Below are positions 41,749-54,080 of a stretch of 64,000 nucleotides of DNA, piece after piece (positions within the stretch are counted from its first letter, which is position 1; every line of letters starts with the position of its first letter). This DNA is from Laccaria trichodermophora (lineage: Eukaryota; Basidiomycota; Agaricomycetes; Agaricales; Hydnangiaceae), in contig JACTVC010000026.1 of assembly GCA_018417955.1 (NCBI GenBank), forward strand, positions 744,001 to 808,000, read 5' to 3'. Both the position numbers and the translations under genes were made by a program. Below the pieces are notes generated by a model that worked only from the letters and a program-made list of their open reading frames with translations, was not told the origin of the DNA and made no database searches.

Positions 41749-43862
41749 CTATTCGACTTTGTAAACTGGTGAGAAGAACTTCGTTTAGACCAACATATTT
41801 TCTCTACAAAATAATTGAACTCACCGCACGCGCCAGTACTCGGTTTAGTAGCAAAGATGACTTCGTTAAGAGCCTCACCGTAGAGGTCCTTATAAGGCGG
41901 GTAGGTCTCTCTTATTTTTCTGATGAACGTGTCCACCTCGTTCTCTGCAACGAGAGATACCGTACATCCTCCCCAGCCGGCACCTACCGAAAATCATCTG
42001 TCAATTAGCATATGACACCCCCTAGCGGCTGCTGTCGTTACGAAGTAAATTTCCGCACCAGTTAGTCGGGATCCATAGGCTCCAGCTGTCCTAGCGAGAT
42101 GAGTAAGCTGGTCCAGTTCTGGACAAGAACAATTGAAGAGTGTCGAGCAACTGAAATGCGATTCATTCATGAGCTGGCCAAGTTTCGACAGGTTATCAAC
42201 TTCAAGACAAGCGTCACGGAATTCAAGGACGCGAAGAGCTTCCCCAAATACGTGCGCCGCTCGCTGGTATAATTGGAAATGAGTCGCCTCGACTGGCGGG
42301 AGAAGATCAAGTCAAAGGCGCCATAATGATGAGATGGCAACTCACTTTCGACCCAAGAAAGATAGACATCATAAAAAACATCAGGGGCAAGACCAGTCAT
42401 TCCAATCATATCTTCCATGGTCACTCCTAACTCGTCTTCGTTATCTTGCTTCTTCGGCTTCAAAATGTCCAACTCTTGCTGAATTCGCTTCAGGGCAGCC
42501 ATCAGTGAAACAACGCCTATATCCTCTCCTTCTTTCTCCCCCGCCGAAAGTCCAACTACTTGTCTGAGCGTGACCTTCTCTTTCTCACCAACATGAAGTC
42601 CGAGCGAACGTGCGAGTATACGAGCCGCGACAAGGGTTTCGACCACACGGAGATTGTACCGTCGCTTAGCAGTGACAGCTTTGTCTGACACGACGAGAGA
42701 ATTGGCGACGATAAAAACAGCACCAGGGGGAAGTCGCACAGGTTCGGCTTTAAGCTCGGGATGAAATGAAATGTAAAGGGCCGAGGAAGGGTTGGACATG
42801 ACAGACGCCGCTTGATCCATTCTGAAATGCATTATTTATTAATGAGGACTTCCCGAACCTGAGAAATAGGTTTTACCCTCCGCTGTTGACGCCTGAAAGG
42901 AATGACCGTTTAACAAGGAAGATTGAACATCATCGTACTACTCACCAACTCGTTTTTCATTTTCCATAGAAATTCTAACGAGGTCACCCTTGTTTAATAG
43001 AGCCTTTCCCGAGGCAGTGGCTGCATCCTCAAGCTAGCAATCGTCGGTATAGTGAAAGAAAAAGCAATAAAGTTCCCAAAAACTTTACCTTCCCATTCAC
43101 TGCCAAGAAAGCCAATGTACTAGCTACCACCATGGCAGCGCTTGATGATAAGCCAGATCCAGCAGGAACAGACCCGGTGACAAGGAGATCTACCGCCACG
43201 GGTTTTTGAACCTCATCGTTATCAGAGAGATTCGCAGGTGCAAAATGATGGTTGAGAACACCCTTGTTAGAATTAGAAGCATCGGCGGAGGAAAGGGAAA
43301 GCTGGAGCGCACATAGTAGCCAGCTTTCACATAACTTTCCCACCTCAACTCCTTCGTGTCGATATCTAAACGCCATGCCTCCGCATGGGAATCGTTTCCA
43401 TCGGACACTTGGCTGGGCGCGAATGTTTGACGCGTGTATTTCGTGTGCATATTGTCTGCGACGACGCTTCCTGGAGAGTGATCCAATGATGCTGCATCCC
43501 TGGGCGCACAAGCGATCAAAATGTCGCGCTCGACAGCAGTAGGCAAGACACCGAACAAGGCGTAGTCGATGTGTTCACCTGTGGGATTGGTGTGAACAGG
43601 GGATGACATCATTCTCAACAGAGAATGTCAGACCTATCAGGCTATTTAACGGTCAGCAACGTGCCCAAGCATTTGTGAAAGGAATATATGCTTGCTTCAC
43701 TCGTCCCGGAGCTCTCGAGATATACGTAGGTTTTTTTCCGAACCTCTTCCTAAACTCTGTTGCGAGATCGTTCCATCGTTCGGCATGCTTGAGCGATACG
43801 CCCAGGCTTCCAAACAGATCACTGAGATTCGTGTAAATCGGAATTCCCTGTTTGGCGGCCAT
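41749..43862 (-). CDS. GAL1: Galactokinase
   Basis: Ten exons on the minus strand: 43696-43862, 43634-43641, 43313-43578, 43089-43262, 42946-43033, 42877-42892, 42346-42821, 42059-42292, 41825-41983, 41749-41765; 534 aa, close to yeast Gal1 (528). It phosphorylates galactose at C1 with ATP, the first committed Leloir step, in the cytosol. Signatures seen: galactokinase box APGRVNLIGEHIDY (about residues 51-64), GHMP ATP-binding [14 protein letters not shown] (about 177-190), GGMDQAAS, and LTGAGWGGC (about 475-483), ending PSTGACVYKVE. Exon 2 is only 8 nt, and the first intron has a GC donor (GCAAGC); both are required to spell VNLIGEHID. Exon 6 is 16 nt. All phases close (1605 nt). GALK2-like N-acetylgalactosamine kinase is the alternative specificity. 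Confidence 0.85.
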
Positions 43863-45200
43863 CGCAAGATGAGGTAAAGAGATTGTCGCAGTCTAGAAAG
43901 AAAGAAGATATGTTCAAAAGATCTTTAGCTGGCATGTGACTCCGACTGCTGGCTATTTCATCAGGCTTCTGTATCAGTTGATACTGATTGCCTTGAAAAG
44001 TCGTTCAAACGAAAGAGAATCCAACCAAGATATTCAGGAGTCAGAGCCAGAAAAATCACAGTCGAAGTGTTGCCTCGAATTGAAATTCGCGCAACTCTCT
44101 GGTTGTGCTTGTCGCTATTTGGTCTCAACCTTCAAGTACAACAGCTTCAAAGGAATAATGATACACCAGATTCGGAATTTCTTCCACGTCTGGCTCTGAC
44201 TTTTTCTGACGATCTGGCCTCGTCCAAACTACACCTGGACCTTCAGGTTTTCAACAAGCTTCATTTATCCCTGTTCAGTCCATATATATGAGCAATTTCA
44301 CAGCGCCCTGAACTGATGGGGTCCGTGAGTTGCTCGTATTCTGATGGCCGACTTGAAAGCCATTCAGGATCTTTTGACGCCACCGTCAATCGCGCCGAAG
44401 GAAAATTCCGCTTTTTATTCACTTGTTATCGCCTCTTGAGCTGTGTGTGGCAAGTACTTTGTACTTATACAGAGAATGTGAACCGAGGACATACATAGGG
44501 GTATGGTGTTAGTGAAAGGGAATGTATGTATATCATGTCCACATACTATACGAGTACTCCATTATCTCCGCCGTTCACCTTTCTTCTACTTCTTGCCGAC
44601 CGCGCATCTGGCTGTGTGAGCTACTTTCCCAGAATAACCCGACTTCGGACAAATGGCTGCCACTTTCCTAAAGGACCATCCACCGACTCGGAATGGCTTT
44701 GAGGCTTGAGCTCGTGTGCGCTCAATTTTACGTCTTTGTCGTCGGACGAACCAAGGAACGAAGCGAGTACAGCTTCAGAGTTCAAATTTTCTTGCAAAGT
44801 TTTGACGCGGTGGCCCGACCCAAATGGAGGTCGGCAAAGCATTCTCCAAGCAGTAACGGCGGTACAAGAAGGCCTGAGCAATTCTGACTTGACAGACAAT
44901 GCCTGCCAGGATAACTGTACGCATAAATGATCGGTAAAGTTCGATCAACCGCTGGCTTCATGCTAACTGTCAATGATAGGCGGCAACGCACCAAGTCCAC
45001 CTCAAGTCCATTCATGATTCCACAAGCCAGAGAGTCTCACGAGAATATGATAAGTAGTCAGGAACGAGAGCCATGAGCTGTACATGTAATGAGTCAAAGC
45101 AACTCACGCTTCAAAAAGTTCACCCGTGTTCTGATCGGCAATTTTCGAAATAGCCGAGCAGCTCTTTATTCCCGATCCCTCCCTCACATCTTCAGCTGCG
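43863..45200. other. Intergenic with a possible unmodelled minus-strand gene
   Basis: 43863-44600: promoter side of GAL1 and unassigned sequence. 44620-45085: on the minus strand, pieces such as LIELYRSFMRTVILAGIVCQ, VRIAQAFLYRRYCLENALPT, and in another frame ENLNSEAVLASFLGSSDDKD, look coding but lie in different frames. They could be exons of a small membrane protein gene divergent from ARO8; I could not close a splice model. Confidence 0.3.
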
Positions 45201-47256
45201 ATGTCCCAAGTCAGCGAGACCCCAGCCAACCAGCCCCAGATACCCGTGAATGGCAAAGACGTGCGTGTATGATCGAGAAGCACTCAAACCCTGATGCTCA
45301 CATGCCTCCTCACAGATCAATGGGATCGGCGATAGAATCATACCTCATTCTAGTGTTCTTCCCGACGTCGCTGATGTCGATGGTGATGCGAAGGTGACAA
45401 CACAGCGGCAGGTGAAGCGTGTAACCCCAAGCTACTATACCAAATTCTTGTCCGACGCGGCGAAGGAGCGTCAACCCAGCCCAAGTGCGTTCCCTTGATC
45501 TTTCACGAAAAAAAAACTTGCACCTGACCCGATAATTAATCCAGTTAGGAGCCTCTTCCCTTTGGAAAAAACCCCTGGGCTTATCTCATTGCTTGCCGGC
45601 AAGCCTAACGCCGCGACCTTCCCATTTACATCGATGAAATTTACGGCGCGTTCGCCTACTGAACCAAACAAGGAACTCTCGTTAAATTTGGACGAGGCTG
45701 ATCTACAGCAAGGATTACAATATGGTGACACTGCGGGTCTGAAGAAACTGCGCGACTGGTTCGTCGGACTTCAGACTCTTAACCATGGAAGGAAAGAGGA
45801 TGAAGGATGGCGTATTTCAGTCGGATCTGGCTCACAGGATCTACTCTATAAGGTACGATCTCATTATGTGTTTCTGGGGTCAAGATAAAAGTCTAAAACT
45901 ATGTTTTGCAAGGCTGTAACGGCTATGGTCAATCGAGGGGACTCAGTCCTCGTGGAATCTCCGGTCTACGCGTGAATGTCCCACTTTTTCTCCACCGCGT
46001 GCTGTTACTGATACAATCATTCTCGTTCAGTGGCGTTATTCCCCTATTCCAAAGTCTTCACTGTGATCAGATAGGTTGGTGGTCCTCTCTCTAGATCTCC
46101 TGTTCTTTCCGTTGCTGAGATACCTTGCAGAGGTCGAAACTGATGCTGAAGGAATAAGTTCAGACTCCCTCAGGTCCATCCTAGGAAATTGGCCTGTTGG
46201 GAAACCCAAGCCCAAGGTCCTATACACCGTTCCCGTAAGCTAATTTCGCACCACTCCACGACGCAACACCAGCGCTCAACCACTAATTTAATCACATCGG
46301 TAGTACGGCTGCAATCCGACCGGCATGACTGCGACTCTAAAGCGCCGAAAAGAAGTCCTTCGCCTAGCTCGAGAACATGATTTCATCATTCTGGAAGGCA
46401 TGTGCTTTTTTCTTTCCCACTCAGTTGATCGAGAATCTGATCTCGAAAGGCAGACGATCCCTATTTTTATTTGTACTATGGAGACGCGCCAAGATACCCA
46501 TCGTACTTTGCTCTTGAGAGGCAAGAGCCAGAGGTGGGCCGGGTCCTTCGATTCGATAGTCTTTCCAAGATCCTGTCGGCTGGTATTCGGATTGGATTTG
46601 CGTCAGGGCCCGAGGCCCTCCTGGACGCTATGGACCGTCATGTATGTTTAACACGCTACCCGTGCATTCCCGTGGTTTTTTTTTCTGGCGGCTAAAATGT
46701 TCGCAATAGACAGCGACAGCGAACCTGCAAGTCTCATCTCTCACACAAGCTATCACATTTACGCTGCTTGATTCTTGGGGTTACGATGGGTTCATGAAAC
46801 ATACAGAAAACGTCGCGAACTTCTATCGCGAGAAACGCGATGTTTTCGAGGATGCCATGAAAAAACATCTTTCTGGTCTAGCGGAATGGAATACACCAGA
46901 AGCTGGCATGTTTTTCTGGTGCGTGCTGAATTTTTTTTTTTAACGGTATCCCGCTTTCCCTTTTAATTTATTAACACCTGCCCGTTTGATATTGCAGGTT
47001 CAAGTTGTTATTAAATGACAAAGCGGACGCTGATGAAACGGGGGACTCTGAGAGTGCCATCAAGACCCGAGCGTTTGAGCGAGGCGTCCTCGCACTTCCC
47101 GGCACTGTCTTTTTGCCGAATGGTAGAAAAACTGCCTACGTTCGGGCGTCGTTTAGCTTGGCAGGTGAGGAGGACGTAAATGAGGCGATCCAGAGGATAC
47201 GTCTCGCTATTCTGGATTCGCGCGCTGCGGCGGCGGCGTTGAGTGTGTCGTCGTAG
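45201..47256 (+). CDS. ARO8: ARO8-type aromatic / 2-aminoadipate aminotransferase
   Basis: Ten exons: 45201-45260, 45316-45484, 45545-45852, 45913-45971, 46031-46074, 46131-46234, 46304-46397, 46454-46641, 46710-46918, 46998-47256; 497 aa, near yeast Aro8 (500). A fold-type I PLP enzyme that transaminates aromatic amino acids and 2-aminoadipate (Phe, Tyr, Trp and Lys metabolism) in the cytosol. Motifs: ISLLAGKPNAATFPF near the N-terminus, VGSGSQDLLYK, the YGCNPTG substrate loop, DDPYFYLYYG, and the PLP lysine in FDSLSKILSAGIRIGF (K at about 318). The seventh intron (46398-46453) appears to use a GC donor (AAG/GCATGT); this is the only way to join IILE to DDPYF in frame. All phases close (1494 nt). 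Confidence 0.85.
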
Positions 47257-47856
47257 TCGACACGCTTGAATGAAACAAATATGTGACGGCCTTTTAAGGG
47301 CCTATTTAAATTGCCTACCCATAGTAAGAGACGTGGACACGCTTTCTGAGGAGATTAAAGAATCCGAGGGTGACGAGAACCTGGATGGATGAAATGAACG
47401 TTTCATCAATAGAGTTGACGGGTGGATGGTACGGACAATTCATTTCTGGTTTAAAAATCCGATGTTTGGTCAATCTAAGGTTTTTGAGTGGGATCTTAAA
47501 TCTTTTAAGGCAAGGTGCCAAGCTGCCTATTCATTCGGCTGCGACGATGTCTTGTTATTTTTACAAGTCGACGTAGAGCAATAAAGTGTTTCCCAGGCCC
47601 CAGTGGGGCCGATAAGTTTCCGAAGAGTGACAGAATGTGACAATCTATCGCTTCACTTCTCCACCACCTCACCCGTTTCATCTTCAAACTGTGGGTTGCT
47701 CCTCCCTGATTCTAGACTACAGTAAAAACGCTGAACATCATTGTTCTTGCTTGGCAGCCCAGTTTTAGTGTACGTCCTACCTAATACGCCGTACTCATTG
47801 TGCATCGATCAATTTACTGCCGATTGATCAATCTTTCATAGAACCGACTACTCGAG
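47257..47856. other. Intergenic, nothing recognised
   Basis: About 600 bases: ARO8 3' flank and the promoter of the small CxxC gene. Short unsupported frames only. Confidence 0.3.
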
Positions 47857-48327
47857 ATGACCATTGTTGTTGAATCTACTCCGGCGGATGGCTGTCGCGC
47901 AGTGAAGTGCGATAAGTGTGGGAAGACGACTTGGGCGGTATGTGGTTTCCTTAAAGATTTCCACATCCCTTCTCTCTAGCCACAATCGGAAGGAGCCTCC
48001 CCGAGTTCATTTAATTTGGGTGCTCCAGCGCTAGCTGTCAATAAGATTACTGACAACCATTGTCCCCCCATTTTTTACAGGGTTGCGGTTTGCATGTCGA
48101 AGCTGTAAGCGACTTTCCCCGCGCTCTCCGTACGGGTGCAGGATCGAGATCGGCACCCTTCATCAGAACCGCCACCAAGATATGTATGTCATGGGAAAGT
48201 ATTTCCCGACTTGCGTGTGCTGTTGGGTGACAGGGTGCTGGTAGGAACTGTGAGAACCGAGATCTGACTTGTTTTTTAGGTTATGGAGAATGTGAAGGAA
48301 GAAGACAGATGTACTTGCGCGCGTTGA
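47857..48327 (+). CDS. 50-aa CxxC (zinc-ribbon-like) protein in three exons
   Basis: Exons 47857-47937, 48081-48104 (24 nt) and 48280-48327; 50 aa. It begins MTIVVESTPADGCRAVKCDK and has cysteine pairs in CDKCGKTTWAGCG and, after HVEAVMENVKEEDR, CTCAR at the end. The pattern CxxCGKxTWxGCGxHxxxV...RCTC is the one found in a widespread family of tiny fungal (and plant) proteins of unknown function. The cysteines could bind one zinc ion. All junctions are clean GT-AG with phase 0, and the exon order preserves the family motif exactly. Each exon is so short that ORF-based annotation misses it. Confidence 0.8.
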
Positions 48328-48536
48328 TACTTTTTTTTTTACAAAGTATGAATCATTGATGGAAGAGTTTCCGGGGTCCGTAGTTACTGAATATGGAATG
48401 TGCCTCATGATCTTCAAAAGACTTTGAATTGTTTGACTAGATCCTGAATTCAAACCCTTACAGGCTTTATAACTTGCTCTGGACGGTCCACAGCCTACCC
48501 CTACGCTCTCTTCTCTCCCATGATTCTACTTCTATA

Positions 48537-51347
48537 ATGCCTGAAAAAGCCTCAGAATCGACGAGCTCGACCTCCCTGCTGTTCGACCCAGGCGAGGTCG
48601 TCACCACCAATCGCCTCAAGGCTATCATGGATATGGGGCGGCCCATGCTCAACAACTACATACGCCACGCGAAAGTTGGGGGTGGCCAGCATGGCGAGGT
48701 CTATCTTTGCTACAAAATCAACCCGCGTCTCGCTCAAGACGACCCAGAGCGTCGTCTGCCTGTCGTGAGTCTCACTTTCGTCTATCGACGCGTCATACGA
48801 GTTTAACCGACGCTATTGAAAAGGCCATGAAATCCGTCAAGCGCGATAACCCTCGAGCGGAGCAGATGAAGAAACTGCGCCAGCAACGGCTTCCAACCAC
48901 CAACCACACCTCCTTGGCGGACAAGCTCAATACGACAGAAGCAAAAATTCGGAAGGAGATCGCTATTATGAAGAAGTTAAGGCACCCTCATGTTGTGCGG
49001 TTGTATGAGGTTATAGATGATCGAATGAAGGATAAAATCTACATGGGTGGGTCCTCGACTTCATCTAGGCCTCGGCGCCATGATACTCAGGGGTATTAAC
49101 AACTGCTGTTAACTTTTTTTAGTTATGGAGTACCTTGGTGGCGGAGAAGTGAAATGGAGAAATTCGGACGACCAACCTGTGTTGACGGTTGTTCAAACAC
49201 GTCGAATTATCCGTGATGCTGTCCTTGGCCTTGAATATCGTAAGTGGTCGCGCCAATCATGTAGTTTCTTCTTTTCACGAGGGCGCAGTACATTACCAAG
49301 GGATCATACATCGAGACATCAAGCCCGCAAACTTGTTGTGGACGGACGATCGTCGCATGGTCAAGATTGGCGACTTCGGCGTGTCTCACTTTTCCTACGC
49401 CCAACGGCTGGCTGCTGCGGGCGCCGAAGGCGCGCAGGGTGATCCTCATGACCCGATTCTTCTCGACGATTCCGATCTGACGAGAAGAGCTGGCACGCCA
49501 GCTTTTTTGGCTCCGGAAATCGTTTTCGAACATACCAACGAGTATGATTCTCCTGGCGCATCAACGTCCCAGTTTTCTTCAGGGGCGACTTCCTCGACGG
49601 TCCAAACGCCTCAATCGCCAGCATCTTCAACCCCTAATCGACCTCCAATAACAAAGGCTATCGATATTTGGGCTCTTGGGGTCACGCTGTACTGCCTCCT
49701 CTTCGGGAGAACACCATTTGTTGCCAACTCCAAGTCCCACAGTTCTGAGTGGAGCCTCTATAACTCCATTTGCAATGACGATTGGATGGTGGATGACACC
49801 ATGGGTGCTGACCAGGTACCGACAGGGGGGCGCCATCCGCAGCCGGGTACAGAGGGAGCTGGAGCTATCCACCTTCTCAATCGCTTACTCCAAAAGGATC
49901 AGAAAAGCCGTATCAACCTCGAAGCTGCGAAGGTATGTACTCAAATCCCCGATCACCCTCACAGCCCGATAAATTATTTTCTGCGTATTAGCTCATAATC
50001 GGTGATGCACAGAGTAACTCTTGGATCCTCAACGACCTACCTGAACCTCAGCGATGGTTGCAGGTAACATCTCCTGCAGGACGAATCCACGTGTCCAGCG
50101 ACGAAACGTCCGACGCTATGTCTACTGTTCACTTCAGATGGAGGTGGGGCGCTCAAATCACTCGCCGCATCTCCTCGCTCTTTCGCAAAGGGCAACGTGT
50201 CCGCCAGCCTTCATCCAAATTCGAGCACTCTGATCGTGGACCTGTTCGTTCCGATCCCCATCTCAAGATCGCCCGAAACATTGGCGACAAAACATTCATG
50301 TCATCGACACCCACCGTGTATCATGTTGCCTCTTCACCTGCCATCAGCGACAAAGCCGGGGCAAAGATCGACAAGGGCAAGAAAAGGGCTGACCCTCGCC
50401 CTTCGAGACACACTGCGGCCAAGTCTGGGTCGAAAAGCTTGCGGTCAAGATCAATTGAACGATGGCCGTCTGGACCTTCCCGAGGAGCGCCTAGCCCTCT
50501 TGGGATACAAGGTTCTGCTCCCAAAGCTCGTCGTGGCTCCGAGACGATCCTCGTTCAGGGCAGCAAGATTGAAGGTGAATCATCCCAATCAAGCCCAACG
50601 ACCGCTGAACGTCCGCGAGCTCGTTTTGCTGGCTTTCTCACCTCCATTTCGCATTGGCGGCCGAACAAGTATTCTTCAAGCCCACATGGACCTTCTAGGG
50701 TGGGCATTGCTGATCCTTCGTCGAGCAACTTGCGGCTTCCGACTCCTATAACGACGATATCGCGGACAACGGGCGCACGTACGCAGGCTGATCATGTTAC
50801 GAGGAGGAGTGAGGAGGCTTTGCGGTATTATCGGACAGAGCAGCCTATTGACGACGATGAAGATGGGGGAAGGCTCACAGCTGCAAGGCGCGCTTCCAGC
50901 TGGGGTCAGGGCGACCATTCTGTCGAGTTTGCGGAGGTCGTCAGCGTTACTTCTGTTGATCAGGATTTGAACGAGCAAGAGATGAACGTGGGGGCTGGAG
51001 GGATTCTGCAAGAGCGGCCGACTGTGCCAAGGGCCTCTTCGAGGACGGCTGGAGACTTTTTCAAAGCTGCCGCGTCGACTTCGGCTGGTCCTCCCGCGAA
51101 TCCTGTTGATGAGCAAGGTGTGGAGGATATCTATGGCCCGCCTTGTTTTGATGAAGATTCTTCGACTATTGGAAGTGGGTTTGATAATGAGGAGGAGGGT
51201 GATGACCGGGGTCGATGGCGAACTGGGAGTGACCTTGATGATGGTGACGATGACGACGACGATCTTGGGGACGACGACGACAGTCAAGACAACGTTGTGA
51301 CATTTTCACCGAGAAAGCGCAGCCCTAACTTCGACGACCAAGATTAA
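48537..51347 (+). CDS. CaMKK / Ssp1-like serine/threonine protein kinase
   Basis: Five exons: 48537-48764, 48824-49046, 49123-49239, 49289-49932, 50013-51347; 848 aa. The kinase domain spans about residues 43-400: glycine loop GGGQHGEVY, ATP-lysine in VAMKSVKR (about residue 79), KIRKEIAIMKKLRHPHVV, EYLGGGEVKW hinge, HRDIKPANLLW (catalytic Asp about 199), DFGVSH (about 218) and AGTPAFLAPE. The GGGE(V/I)KW hinge and SDLTRRAGTPAFLAPE are typical of fungal calmodulin-kinase kinases (S. pombe Ssp1, Aspergillus CmkC, yeast Sak1/Tos3/Elm1), which activate AMPK/Snf1-type kinases. The C-terminal 400 residues are disordered, ending in an acidic block and VVTFSPRKRSPNFDDQD. Pieces of the last exon are repeated at 56522-57170 and 61396-62518. 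Confidence 0.85.
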
Positions 51348-54080
51348 GCCTCTTCTCTTCATTTTCTCTCTGATTATCTATCTGCCTTCTGGAGGGCATC
51401 ATCGACCCACTTCACGGACTTTGGACTTGTTGCATTAGGTTTCATTCTCAACACAATACACATCTGCATTCGATACCATCCCATCGGTTTCCTCACACAC
51501 ACCCTCATTTCATTTTCGTTCCTCGCTCAAACCACCACTCCATCCTTTGGTATATATTCTTTCCACTCCTCATCATTAGACGACACACGCTCGCGTCCAT
51601 CCCTTCTTTATCTCATTTTCACGCTGAATTCGGACAGAGCCCCCCTGCGTTAGAGCAGAGTATTTAGTGTAATAGTAGTAAGATTGGTAGCATATTTGCT
51701 ACTTAGATATGTCTGCGCTGTATACTTAGTAGACAAGCATTGAAAAGGCATTGAACAAAAGGAAGTCCTTTTGAATTTGAGGCAAGGGGAGTGTTGATGG
51801 CAACTCGTCACAGTTATGTATCTTGATCTCCGTCATGCATCATGATCATGGCCAGCTCATCATGTTCATAAATGCTGTTCAGCGCCTATCCGTGATTCGA
51901 GTTCTTATCTGCCTATCAATAACGAGTTGATATTTCGGTCAGTGGGCATTGTTGATCATTGGAGTTCAATATTGGCCAAAGTTAGCGGGTCCTCGAGGTT
52001 GCACGCAAGAATGTGAATGTATAAACGCTGAATAACTTCAAACCAATGACCTCAAAGAAATTAACTCGAGCTTACGGGGAAAAGGAAGTTCTGGATATGT
52101 GCACGGTGCACACCAAGATTGGAAAATGGGCCGTTCGCAATCTCACAAATTATCTTGATATTCGCGTCCAATCAATCTTTCGGATTCTGCGTTTTAACCA
52201 CTGTGCTCATTGCCAAGGCATTGGCGACTTTCAGTAAGGATGGCGGAAGCTTGGAATTCTCTTGAGATATTCCTTCCTAGTGCATGTTATTGATGATGTC
52301 ATTGATGGTTTTAGCTGCAGTCGCTTTGGCGCCGGCGTTCAACAGACCTAGACGTGATAGCAGGCGGATTGCGTGTGAATCGAATGTCGAAAAAATGCCC
52401 GTTACCTTCCTGAGAACCGGGCAGCGGAAGGTTACCCTCTGAGTCTTCTCTCAGGATTCTAGAGCTCAAGTTTTGATGGCCCGGTTAGACATTCAAATTG
52501 TCAGTCGCCTTCTTGGTCTCGTCTCTCGTCAATTTCTTTCTTCTTTGTTGGGCTGACGTACTTCAATCAGGAGGCAAAGGTGGCAAAAATGTTGGGGGGG
52601 TGGAAGAAACCCTGAGGCGAACTTGAGGCGATAATCATGCGTGAGGTGCTTTGTTTGGTAAGCCTCATGTTAAGCGGGCGGGCGTTTATTGCTGCCCCGA
52701 AATGGACCGGAGTGTGCACATTTCTCTGCCCAAACGCCGGTCATAAGTATCCCACGTGCTTTCAAGACCTCATGCTTTGAAATCCGTCACTCACCTACGG
52801 GTTGGCTTGAAGTCCTGGTGCCCTCGGGGTCCCGAGAGTTTGACATGCTACTGCTCCCTCCTGGGCTCGTTCGAACACGTCCAACAATAAAAAGGGCACT
52901 TGATAAAAGGTCATTTGAAGGATGTTTTTCCAAGTACTTTTTTCCCTCATTTAAAGAGGCTGAACATCAAATTGTTCGCCTGTGAGTCCGCCAACATCGT
53001 GAAGTTGATCCACAACAATCCATTGACCACTTGCTGGGCATTTTTTGCCTCATCGTGTATGGTGGAAGTTGAAGTTCTGGAACAGGAGAAAATTCTCCAT
53101 GTCAGGCTAGTATTGTCAGCTCAAAGAACTTACGGTCCTGACAATTAATAAGTCTGCAGCTCTGATGGCACGTTAAAAATTGTCACTTTACCCAAAGCCA
53201 CGACTTCCTTCCTTTCTTCCGCCTCCTAAAAGCAGCCCTACAGTATGTCAGCATGACATCCAGCAGTTCAATCGCCTGTGTGAAGCAGGAGTATGGACCC
53301 GGACCCTGCCAAAGTCGCTGTTCGTTGGTCAGCATCCCATCACAAATCTTTCCAAAACTCAACGGCACTGACCTCGAATTCTTTAGTACCGCCTGAAATC
53401 AATTTCCTATAGGACAGGACCAATCACCTCATCGGGTCGTCGTTGAATGATGAGGGTATACATACAACGGAATGCCAAATTAAGAACCCATGGACAAGGC
53501 TTTCAAGTTATTTCGGTTATCGTTGGCCAGTCGTCGCGGTGGCATTGACTCGGACTCATGTAGGTTGACCCGGTTTTTCCACAGTGACCCGGGGGTGGCG
53601 TTGACAGCAGACACACGGTTTCGGATGAGGCAGGGTACTCGTCAATGTCATCTCAAATTTGGAAGCGTCGAAGATAGTTCAAGTAAACCAAACTTTCGGC
53701 AGGTGTGCCATCGTTCATGAGAAAACCCCGCCAGCCGCCTGAGATTGTGGCACCGATAGCCGTGAAAGCGGCTCAACTTCGTCATCATAAGTTTAGATTC
53801 GTAAAATCTTTCGCATTTTGGAGCAAGAAAACGGAGCAAAGCCACGTACTCAAAAACATCACTTGCTTCTCTTACAAAGTAGAGCCTACTTCTAAGACTG
53901 TTGAATCTTGGGGGGCTGCGGGCTAGGCTGAGGACCTCTCGGGCTTTTGAAAAAAAACAAGATTGCTCACCATCGCGATTCAGAAAAGTGATAGGGAGTA
54001 CCAAGACCACAATGGTTGCCGGTTCCCTTGCCGAATGAAGCATAAACTTCTCACGACAACTATATCTCCATGACCTTGCC
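51348..54080. other. 2.7-kb stretch without a supported gene
   Basis: 51348-51780 is the kinase 3' untranslated region, recognisable because it is repeated at 62110-62518. The rest holds only short frames (52046-52237, 52689-52985, 52900-53148, 53490-53720, 53648-54154 minus) without recognisable motifs. Possibly decayed gene sequence. Confidence 0.35.
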
